Source: DAOUGC01 sp034429695 | GTDB lineage: Bacteria; Chloroflexota; Anaerolineae; Anaerolineales; Anaerolineaceae | DNA length: 5,780 nt | Direction of reading: 5' to 3' | Assembly: GCA_034429695.1 (NCBI GenBank) | Contig: DAOUGC010000170.1 | Location: forward strand, 1-5,780 | Shown: positions 1 through 5,060 of the stretch, one piece after another | Layout: each line of letters opens with the position of its first letter | Position numbering within the stretch: position 1 is the stretch's first letter | Position numbers and translations under genes: made by a program | The notes under the pieces: model-generated | Seen by the model: the letters and a program-made list of their open reading frames with translations, nothing else | What the model was told of the DNA's origin: nothing | Database searches by the model: none

Positions 1-64
1 CAATTATCAAATGGTGGGCTGAGAAAGCATCACGCCAGCGAAGCTGGTGCCCCACCCTACCACT
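1..64. repeat. Palindromic repeat copy 1, with a hairpin insertion
   Basis: Positions 1-32 are identical to 146-177, and 51-64 (CCCACCCTACCACT) are identical to 179-192, so this is the same element as copy 2. Copy 1 carries 18 bases (33-50) where copy 2 has one. The extra bases form their own hairpin: CGCCAGC (33-39), loop GAA, GCTGGTG (43-49), with one G-T wobble. The outer stem GGTGGG (13-18) with CCCACC (51-56) remains possible. The element may be cut by the left edge of the window. Confidence 0.8.
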
Positions 65-70
65 TTCTAC

Positions 71-100
71 TCCCCCATCGACGTTCTTTTCGATGGGGGA
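71..100. repeat. Perfect 10-bp inverted repeat
   Basis: TCCCCCATCG (71-80) and CGATGGGGGA (91-100) are exact reverse complements separated by a 10-base loop. No T-run follows on either strand, so it does not look like an intrinsic terminator. It differs in sequence from the GGTGGGC element and lies between copies 1 and 2 of it. Its function is unknown. Confidence 0.8.
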
Positions 101-145
101 GGTGCTGCCGCTGCGCTTACACCGGAGGGGGTGCTTTTTGCGGTG

Positions 146-192
146 CAATTATCAAATGGTGGGCTGAGAAAGCATCAGCCCACCCTACCACT
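146..192. repeat. Palindromic repeat copy 2, intact hairpin
   Basis: This is the cleanest copy. GGTGGGCTGA (158-167) and TCAGCCCACC (175-184) form a perfect 10-bp stem around the 7-base loop GAAAGCA. The 12 bases before the stem (146-157) match the start of copy 1 exactly, and the flank CCCTACCACT (183-192) also matches. From memory, similar GTAGGGTGGGC-type intergenic palindromes occur in several bacterial phyla, but I cannot search for this one. No transposase is nearby. Confidence 0.85.
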
Positions 193-226
193 CACTGCCC
201 ACCAATTTTCATCATTTCCAGTCTTC

Positions 227-262
227 CAGCCCACCGTTATTTACCGCACGGTCGGTGGGCTG
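227..262. repeat. Inverted repeat competing with palindrome copy 3
   Basis: CAGCCCACCG (227-236) and CGGTGGGCTG (253-262) are exact reverse complements with a 16-base spacer. The right arm is also the left arm of palindrome copy 3 (254-281), so only one of the two hairpins can form at a time. The left arm may be the remains of a further, mostly eroded copy. Confidence 0.7.
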
Positions 263-287
263 AAAAAGCATCACGCCCACCCTATCA
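254..287. repeat. Palindromic repeat copy 3, bulged hairpin
   Basis: GGTGGGC (254-260) pairs with GCCCACC (275-281). The inner TGA (261-263) pairs with TCA (271-273), leaving C274 as a bulge and AAAAGCA as the loop. The loop differs by one base from that of copy 2. The upstream flank shared by copies 1 and 2 is absent, and the downstream flank is CCCTATCA rather than CCCTACCA, so this copy is more diverged. Confidence 0.75.
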
Positions 288-336
288 AACAAACAAATCT
301 ACAAAAACGGGCAACCCACTCCACCAATCCATTAAT

Positions 337-373
337 AAAAAGGGTTTCGCGATGGAATTCCACCGCGAAACCC
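337..373 (-). terminator. Rho-independent terminator of the radical SAM gene
   Basis: Read on the minus strand, GGGTTTCGCG (373 to 364) and CGCGAAACCC (351 to 342) form a perfect 10-bp stem. The 12-base loop contains the self-complementary TGGAATTCCA. Five T residues follow at once (341 to 337), the classic intrinsic terminator layout. The stem starts 26 bases past the stop codon of the minus-strand gene ending at 400. There is no T-run on the plus-strand side, so it should work in one direction only. Confidence 0.9.
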
Positions 374-399
374 CCGGCACCCGATATCAATGCACTGTG

Positions 400-1890
400 T
401 CAGGCCGGAATGGCATGAACGTGCATGTCTTTGACCGTGCGGAAGTGATACCCGTAAATGGTGAAGGTGATCGCCAGGGCAAACTTTTTGGGGCAGTGGA
501 ACAACGTCCAGAAGAACAACTCCCAGTACTGCAGGCGCTCCTTGCCCACAATACCAAGCAGCCAGATCGAGCGCAGGAATGCCGCGATCTCCTCCCAGTT
601 GAGTGAGACCGGGTTCTCACGCGGCTCATAGGATTTTAGGAAGGTCTTGACCCGCTCATAAAACGGCCTGGGCGAGTAGATATCCTCCAGGATGCGCCGG
701 TAACCGTTCTTCAATACATTAATATCCATGCGCGGGATGATGTTGGTGCTGCCATCCACATTATCACCCGACATTTCGTCCGTCAGACGGCCCTCCTGCT
801 CCATGCGGGCATACAGGCGCGTGCCGTACGGCGCCTGCAGCAGCCCCACCATGGCGGTGACAATGCCCGACTCTTGAATAAAACGCACCTGACGCTGGAA
901 GATGCTCTCGGTGTCGCTGTCAAAACCGACGATGAAACCGCCCATCACCTGCAACCCGTTGGCATGCAGGGTGCGCACGTTTTCCAGCAGGTTGCGGTTG
1001 CGGTTCTGACTCTTGTGACATTCGGTCAGGCTGTCTTCATCAATCGTTTCTATGCCTACAAAAACACTTTTAAAGCCTGCTTCTGACATCAATTGCATCA
1101 ACTCAATGTCGTCCGCCAGGTTGATGGAAGCTTCGGTGATGAACTGAAAGCCCTGTTTGCCCTTGCGCCATTCGATCAGCGCGGGCAGGATCTCCTGTTT
1201 CAAGGCTTTCTTGTTGCCGATGAAATTGTCATCCACAAAAAAAACGTTGCGCCGCCAGCCAAGCTGGTAGAGGCGGTCCAGTTCAGCAAGGATCTGTTCC
1301 TTGCTCTTCAACCGTGGGGTGTGACCCAGCAGCGCGGTGATGTTGCAGAAGTCGCAGTTAAACGGGCAGCCGCGCGTGAACTGAATGCTCATGCAGTCGT
1401 ACTTGCGCATGTCCACCAGCTCCCAGGCGGGCACGGGTGAGGTGCGCATGTCGGCATATTCAGTGGTTGTGTAAACGCGTTGCGGGCAGCCGTGTGCCAG
1501 ATCGTCCAGGAAGAGCGGGATGGTGATCTCGCCCTCGTTGAGAACAAAATGATCCACATCCGGGAATTGCGGATACTCACCGGTGAACAGCGGACCGCCC
1601 GCCACCACCGTTTTTCCGGCGGCTTTGGCGCGGGTGATCACCACCTGTGCACCGCTGCGCTGCACCACCATGGCGCTGATCATGACCATGTCTGCCCATT
1701 CGATGTCTTTCTGGGTCAGCGGGGCAACGTTTATATCCACCAGGCGCAGATCCCATTCGTGCGGCAGCAGGGCAGCCACAGTCACCAACCCCAGGGGTGG
1801 GTTGGCGGCTTTTTTCTGTACAAAGCGCACGGCGTGTTTAAAACTCCAGAAAGTATCTGGAAATTCAGGGTAGACCAGCAAACATTTCAT
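400..1890 (-). CDS. B12-binding-type radical SAM protein (DUF4070-like C-terminus)
   Basis: The 496-residue protein has three parts. Residues ~1-145 resemble a cobalamin-binding Rossmann domain (MKCLLVYPEF start, VVAGGP at 95-100, FVLNEGE at 115-121); the DxHxxG motif of classical B12 domains is absent, as is usual in this class. Residues ~165-370 form the radical SAM domain with the iron-sulfur motif C175-x3-C179-x2-C182 in RGCPFNCDFC and a VFVGIET strand at 276-282. Residues ~375-496 resemble the DUF4070-type tail seen in relatives such as the hopanoid C-2 methylase HpnP. Relatives that bind both cofactors often methylate unreactive carbons; the substrate here cannot be read from sequence. 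The start is supported by GGAGG five bases upstream. It is transcribed divergently from the kinase operon, appears monocistronic and ends at a strong terminator. Class is secure; methyltransferase activity is inferred. Confidence 0.92.
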   Translation of the reverse strand: MKCLLVYPEFPDTFWSFKHAVRFVQKKAANPPLGLVTVAALLPHEWDLRLVDINVAPLTQKDIEWADMVMISAMVVQRSGAQVVITRAKAAGKTVVAGGPLFTGEYPQFPDVDHFVLNEGEITIPLFLDDLAHGCPQRVYTTTEYADMRTSPVPAWELVDMRKYDCMSIQFTRGCPFNCDFCNITALLGHTPRLKSKEQILAELDRLYQLGWRRNVFFVDDNFIGNKKALKQEILPALIEWRKGKQGFQFITEASINLADDIELMQLMSEAGFKSVFVGIETIDEDSLTECHKSQNRNRNLLENVRTLHANGLQVMGGFIVGFDSDTESIFQRQVRFIQESGIVTAMVGLLQAPYGTRLYARMEQEGRLTDEMSGDNVDGSTNIIPRMDINVLKNGYRRILEDIYSPRPFYERVKTFLKSYEPRENPVSLNWEEIAAFLRSIWLLGIVGKERLQYWELFFWTLFHCPKKFALAITFTIYGYHFRTVKDMHVHAIPA

Positions 1891-1895
1891 GGCAG

Positions 1896-1900
1896 CCTCC
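1896..1900 (-). promoter_or_regulatory. Shine-Dalgarno site of the radical SAM gene
   Basis: On the minus strand GGAGG is followed by CTGCC and then ATG (1890-1888). The five-base spacing fixes the chosen start. Confidence 0.8.
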
Positions 1901-1959
1901 AGGCGCAGAGGAATATTTTTTGTTGGGATAATGAGGATGGCAATATCTTCGTTGATGGC

Positions 1960-1968
1960 AGTGTAGCA
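1960..1968 (-). promoter_or_regulatory. Possible extended -10 promoter for the radical SAM gene
   Basis: The minus strand reads TGCTACACT: a TGn extension followed by TACACT, four of six matches to TATAAT. It would give a leader of roughly 60 bases before the GGAGG site. No good -35 box lies at the right distance, so this is only a candidate. Confidence 0.3.
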
Positions 1969-1983
1969 AAGCGCCGTGCCGAG

Positions 1984-2019
1984 TGAATGTACCCGCGGTC
2001 ACGGGCAGACTCACATTCA
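1984..2019. promoter_or_regulatory. Nested inverted repeats in the divergent intergenic region
   Basis: TGAATGT (1984-1990) and ACATTCA (2013-2019) are exact reverse complements. Between them lie CCCG (1992-1995) and CGGG (2002-2005), also complementary. The left arm falls about where the -35 region of the candidate minus-strand promoter would be, so a regulator bound here could affect the radical SAM gene. The arms are short and chance is possible. Confidence 0.3.
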
Positions 2020-2045
2020 GGCGGGTGGGCGGGGCACAAGCCGGC

Positions 2046-2066
2046 TGTGACGGTCACATGTGACGG
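2046..2066. promoter_or_regulatory. Compound TGTGAC operator candidate
   Basis: Three TGTGAC half-sites overlap here. TGTGAC (2046-2051) faces GTCACA (2053-2058) across one central G, and GTCACATGTGAC (2053-2064) is a perfect 12-bp palindrome. The octamer TGTGACGG is also directly repeated (2046-2053 and 2059-2066). The half-site resembles those of CRP/FNR-family proteins, but the spacing is not the standard TGTGA-N6-TCACA. Its centre is about 77 bases upstream of the kinase's expected transcription start, a reasonable activator distance, and it lies between the two divergent genes. Confidence 0.45.
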
Positions 2067-2120
2067 GTTGCACGCTGGGTCAGGCTGGCAAATGACAGCA
2101 GCCGGGCGGGAAATTCCGGC

Positions 2121-2126
2121 TATAAT
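2121..2126 (+). promoter_or_regulatory. Consensus -10 box of the kinase operon; likely leaderless start
   Basis: TATAAT matches the sigma-70 -10 consensus exactly and ends six bases before the ATG at 2133, so transcription should begin at or within a base or two of the start codon. No Shine-Dalgarno sequence precedes the ATG, which fits a leaderless mRNA. No clear -35 box is present at 16-18 bases; GCCGG (2101-2105) and CCGGC (2116-2120) flank the spacer as an inverted repeat. An activator may therefore be needed, and the TGTGAC cluster upstream is a candidate site. Confidence 0.65.
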
Positions 2127-2132
2127 GATCAC

Positions 2133-3332
2133 ATGCAATTGCCGCAATTCACCCCACGTCCGCAATCGGTCTTAAAGACGGGTGCAGGCGCCGATCTGGC
2201 ATTCGCCGTGGTGCTGCTGGCTTCCTACTTTGCCACGTTCTCATCACTGACCGAGGCAAACCCGATTGAAATCGTGTTGATGGTGACGCTGGGGATCCTG
2301 TACATTTTCTTTGGCATCTACGGCTATGCCTTTGTGGCGCGCAGCAATTCTTTTGTACTGCGCCTGTTGTACTTCGTCATTCAGGCTCCGCTGGGCGGCT
2401 GGATCGTTTACATGTCCAAGGGCGGGGCGTTCAACATTCTGGTGCTGCTGCCGCTGGCGGGTCAGAGCGTGATGCTGTTTTCCAACAACTGGATGGTGGC
2501 GGTCAACGGCGTGATTCTGGGCGCTTACATGGTCACAGCCGGGATCATCAACGGCGGCTGGGAGAGCCTGTTCCAGCAGTTGCCCACTTTTCTGGCGGGG
2601 CAGGTGTTCATCGTCGTTTTCACCCAGATGGCGGTGAGTCAGGAAAAAAGCCGCATGGAGGTGGAACGCCTGGTGACGGAACTGGCCGAAGCCAACCAGC
2701 AATTGCGTGAATACGCGCTTGAGGTGGAGGAACTGGCCATCACCCGCGAGCGCAACCGCCTGGCGCGCGAGATCCACGATGGACTGGGACATTATCTCAC
2801 CACCATCCACATGCAAATCCGGGCGGCGCGGGCCATCGCAGCCAGTGAACCCGCCCATGCGCTTGAGATCATGGCAACGGCTCAAAACCTGACCCAGCAG
2901 GCGCTCAGCGATGTACGTTCATCGGTTTCGGCGCTACGAACGCGCGACGGCGAAGGCCTTTCGCTGGATCAACGCATTCAACGCGTTGTGGATAACGCCT
3001 CGGTGGCTGGCTCCAACCTGGAGTTCCGTGTTGAGGGTCCCCTGCGCCAGCTTTCGCCGCAGGCCGATCTGACCCTGTACCGCACGGCGCAGGAGGGGGT
3101 CAACAACGCCTGCAAACATGCCAGGGCTGAGCATATTCGCATTTCACTCAACTATACCGACCCTGCCTGGGTGCGCCTGCGTGTCGAGGACGACGGCATC
3201 GGTACAGAGCAACTGGACGGCGGGTTTGGGCTGATGGGCATTAAAGAACGCGTGCATCTGTTAAACGGTGAAGTCCGAATTACCTCGCTCCCCGGGCAGG
3301 GTTTTCTGCTGGAAGTGGGGGTGCCGGAATGA
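2133..3332 (+). CDS. NarL/DesK-type sensor histidine kinase, six TM segments
   Basis: The 399-residue membrane kinase has about six hydrophobic segments near residues 19-37, 46-69, 76-93, 99-117, 120-140 and 150-167, with short loops and no evident extracellular domain, so the signal is probably sensed in or at the membrane. Residues ~168-208 form a charged coiled-coil linker. A HisKA_3 dimerisation domain follows, with phospho-acceptor His215 in AREIHDGLGH. The HATPase domain has the N box EGVNNACKHA (321-330), G1 VEDDGIG (351-357) and G2 GFGLMGIKERV (364-374), all intact. ATG 2133 is the first usable start: the frame is open back to a TGA at 2061 but without ATG, GTG or TTG. It lies 55 bp before its response regulator. 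Overall form is like DesK and LiaS; the stimulus is unknown. Confidence 0.95.
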   Translation: MQLPQFTPRPQSVLKTGAGADLAFAVVLLASYFATFSSLTEANPIEIVLMVTLGILYIFFGIYGYAFVARSNSFVLRLLYFVIQAPLGGWIVYMSKGGAFNILVLLPLAGQSVMLFSNNWMVAVNGVILGAYMVTAGIINGGWESLFQQLPTFLAGQVFIVVFTQMAVSQEKSRMEVERLVTELAEANQQLREYALEVEELAITRERNRLAREIHDGLGHYLTTIHMQIRAARAIAASEPAHALEIMATAQNLTQQALSDVRSSVSALRTRDGEGLSLDQRIQRVVDNASVAGSNLEFRVEGPLRQLSPQADLTLYRTAQEGVNNACKHARAEHIRISLNYTDPAWVRLRVEDDGIGTEQLDGGFGLMGIKERVHLLNGEVRITSLPGQGFLLEVGVPE

Positions 3333-3375
3333 ACCATTGCGGGTTCCGTGTCATGATTTCCATTTTGATTATCGT

Positions 3376-3382
3376 GGGAGGG
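3376..3382 (+). promoter_or_regulatory. Shine-Dalgarno site deciding the response-regulator start
   Basis: GGGAGGG lies five bases before ATG 3388. The same frame is open further upstream (ATG at 3268, inside the kinase gene), but those extra 40 residues overlap the kinase and match nothing in the receiver fold. The site supports 3388 as the true start. Confidence 0.85.
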
Positions 3383-3387
3383 CCGGG

Positions 3388-4035
3388 ATGAGCGTGCGCA
3401 TTTTGCTGGTGGACGATCAATCCCTGTTCAGGGAAGGGCTGAAGACGCTGTTGAGTGTGCAGCCCGATTTTGCCGTGGTGGCGGAAGCCTCCAACGGTGA
3501 GGAGGCGTTGCGCATGGCAACCCAGCACCAGCCGGACGTGGTGTTAATGGACTTGCGCATGCCTGTGCTGGACGGTGTGACCGCCACACGACGCTTGAAA
3601 TCGCTGCTGCCCGACTGCAAGGTGATCGTACTGACCACCTTTGACGATGACGAATACGTGTTTGAAGGGCTGCGCGCCGGAGCGGTGGGCTTTTTGCTCA
3701 AGGATGTTTCCTCTGACAAGTTATACGAGGCGCTGCGGGCGGCAGCGCGCGGTGAGTACTTTCTGCAGCCGTCGATCACGGCCAAAGTGATGGAGGAGTT
3801 CTCGCGCCTGTCGCGCATTGCCCCACGGCATGAACCCCTTGCCGACCCGCTCTCGGCACGCGAGGTGGAGATCCTGCGGCTGGTGGCCACGGGCGCCAGC
3901 AACAAGGAGATCGCCGATACGCTGGTGATCGCCGAGGGCACGGTCAAAAACCACCTGACCAACATTCTGGCCAAGATGGGTGTGCGCGACCGCATGCAGG
4001 CGGTGCTCAAAGCGCGCGAACTGGGCATCACGTGA
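3388..4035 (+). CDS. NarL/LuxR-family response regulator
   Basis: The 215-residue protein is full length for the family. The receiver domain (~1-125) has the acidic pair D9-D10, phospho-acceptor D55 in VVLMDLRMP, T83 in VLTTFDDDEY and K105 in GFLLKD. After a linker (~126-152), a LuxR/GerE helix-turn-helix occupies ~153-210 (LSAREVEIL; SNKEIADTL; recognition helix in EGTVKNHLTNIL). All key residues are intact. It is encoded 55 bp after the kinase, its evident partner: phosphorylated His215 of the kinase should pass phosphate to D55, promoting dimerisation and DNA binding. The target genes are not identifiable; self-regulation through the region before 2133 and control of the downstream membrane protein gene are natural hypotheses. 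Family assignment is secure. Confidence 0.96.
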   Translation: MSVRILLVDDQSLFREGLKTLLSVQPDFAVVAEASNGEEALRMATQHQPDVVLMDLRMPVLDGVTATRRLKSLLPDCKVIVLTTFDDDEYVFEGLRAGAVGFLLKDVSSDKLYEALRAAARGEYFLQPSITAKVMEEFSRLSRIAPRHEPLADPLSAREVEILRLVATGASNKEIADTLVIAEGTVKNHLTNILAKMGVRDRMQAVLKARELGIT

Positions 4036-4166
4036 ACCTTCCTATTGCAGGAATATGCTGAAAATATGACCCAAAGGACTCCCGCTAAAACCGACTTTTT
4101 GATATGGTTAATCGGGCAGGGTGGTAGTTTGTTCTCCGGCTTCATTTTTTTCTGGACGGCGAAACC

Positions 4167-5036
4167 ATGTTGGAACATCAGGATTTTGACATTCAAGAGC
4201 AGAAGCAAACCACGCACAACGGGCTGGATGTGCGCGTAAAGATCGGGCTGGTGCTGGTGGCGTCAGGGCTGGCGCTGTTCGTGGACATGAACCTGCGCAC
4301 GGGCTGGCTTTCTTTGATCATCCTGCCGATCATCGGCGCTTACCTGCTGGTGGGGGGCATGCTCACCCGCCGCTTGGGGCGCATCATCGGCGGCGCCATC
4401 GTCAGTGGGGCGGGAGTCGGTTCTTTCATCGGGCTGACCTCGTTGTACAACTGGGATGTGCTGGACCGGGTGGGTTTTATGCTGCTGGCTGTTGGGCTGG
4501 GCTTTGCCTTCATCACCCCGCTGACGGCGTTTTTTGTCGGGCGTACGCACTGGTGGGGTCTCATCCCGGGTGGCTTGATCGTCTCCACCGCGGTGGTGTT
4601 CCTTTTCACGCCGGTGCGCCTGCTGGACTTTGTCTTCTGGCTGCCGTTATCACTGGGGCTGTCGTTTCTGCTCTGGGGGTACGCCAGCCGGCTGTTCGGG
4701 TTGATCATCCCCGGCTGCCTGATCCTGACCACCGGACCGGCGATTTACGAAGCCTGGGTGGGACCTGATACAAACACCGGTCTGACCGAAACCGGCATTA
4801 TGCTGGTGGGCTTTGCGCTTGGCTGGGGCTTGATCACCGTGTTCTCGCGGCGGGTCACGCAAACCTTTGTGTGGTGGCCGCTGATCCCCGGTGCGGTGCT
4901 TGCCATGGTGGGTTGGGGGCTGTACATCGGCGGCAACCCCGGCGGGGCGGCGCGCTTCATCGGCAATACCGGCTCCATTGCCCTCATGCTGTTTGGTCTG
5001 TACCTGCTGCTGCTCAAGCGCGGCATCGGGCGTTGA
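4167..5036 (+). CDS. Polytopic membrane protein built of repeated two-helix units
   Basis: I do not recognise a named family. The 289-residue protein has a polar N-terminus (~1-22) and about ten hydrophobic segments. A motif recurs four times: RIIGGAIV (72-79), WWGLIPGGLIV (129-139), LFGLIIPGCLIL (176-187) and WWPLIPGAVL (236-245). Three of the intervening segments carry a glycine-rich helix of related form (MLLAVGLGFAF at 105-115, LPLSLGLSFLL at 159-169, MLVGFALGWGL at 212-222), so the protein looks like tandem duplications of a two-helix unit of about 48-60 residues. No catalytic motif, signal peptide or soluble domain is visible. It follows the response regulator by 131 bp and precedes rnhB by 24 bp. 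No strong ribosome-binding site is seen (only GGACGG before the ATG), so the start is less certain. It may be an accessory or target of the two-component system; only its position suggests this. Confidence 0.85.
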   Translation: MLEHQDFDIQEQKQTTHNGLDVRVKIGLVLVASGLALFVDMNLRTGWLSLIILPIIGAYLLVGGMLTRRLGRIIGGAIVSGAGVGSFIGLTSLYNWDVLDRVGFMLLAVGLGFAFITPLTAFFVGRTHWWGLIPGGLIVSTAVVFLFTPVRLLDFVFWLPLSLGLSFLLWGYASRLFGLIIPGCLILTTGPAIYEAWVGPDTNTGLTETGIMLVGFALGWGLITVFSRRVTQTFVWWPLIPGAVLAMVGWGLYIGGNPGGAARFIGNTGSIALMLFGLYLLLLKRGIGR

Positions 5037-5060
5037 TCAGGACGGGCTGCATCCGGCAAA

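Larger units (their letters stand above)
1..336. other. Gene-less palindrome-rich intergenic stretch
   Basis: No convincing coding region is present. The one long open frame (47-418, plus) runs through the repeats, has low-complexity composition and resembles no protein I know. The first ~290 bases contain three diverged copies of a GGTGGGCTGA/TCAGCCCACC hairpin element and two further perfect 10-bp inverted repeats. The remaining part (about 288-336) is AT-richer and without visible structure until the terminator. Copy 1 starts at the first base of the window, so the cluster may extend further left. Confidence 0.75.

Noticed and set aside
1..287. CRISPR array
   Set aside because: The repeats are unevenly spaced, differ in sequence and length, and no cas gene is present; they fit dispersed palindromic elements better.
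47..418. 123-residue open frame on the plus strand
   Set aside because: It runs through palindromic repeats and the opposite-strand terminator, has unusual composition and no recognisable domain.
1480..1986. 168-residue open frame on the plus strand
   Set aside because: It is antisense to the radical SAM gene, with no ribosome-binding site or recognisable domain.
1887..2165. 92-residue minus-strand frame across the divergent intergenic region
   Set aside because: It overlaps the kinase start, both promoter candidates and the radical SAM start, and has no ribosome-binding site or domain.
2244..2885. 213-residue open frame on the minus strand
   Set aside because: It is antisense to the kinase and is His/Gln/Arg-rich in the manner of shadow frames; no domain is visible.
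3331..3346. GAACC/GGTTC hairpin just after the kinase stop
   Set aside because: The stem is only 5 bp with no T-run and probably arises by chance; the response-regulator ribosome-binding site lies further on and is free.
3268..3387. Upstream extension of the response regulator to ATG 3268
   Set aside because: The extension overlaps the kinase C-terminus, adds 40 residues absent from the receiver fold, and the strong ribosome-binding site at 3376-3382 points to ATG 3388.
4036..4166. Promoter, attenuator or terminator in the 131-bp gap
   Set aside because: TTGATA near 4099 has no matching -10 box, the T-runs have no strong stem before them, and TTCCT/AGGAA (about 4040-4055) is only 5 bp. Nothing here is strong enough to call.
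3417..4217. 266-residue open frame on the minus strand
   Set aside because: It is antisense to the response regulator, whose receiver and helix-turn-helix motifs are unmistakable. The frame is open because of GC-rich codon bias.
4045..4239. Small 64-residue open frame between the regulator and the membrane protein
   Set aside because: It has no ribosome-binding site, overlaps the membrane protein start in another frame and shows no coherent hydrophobic or domain pattern.
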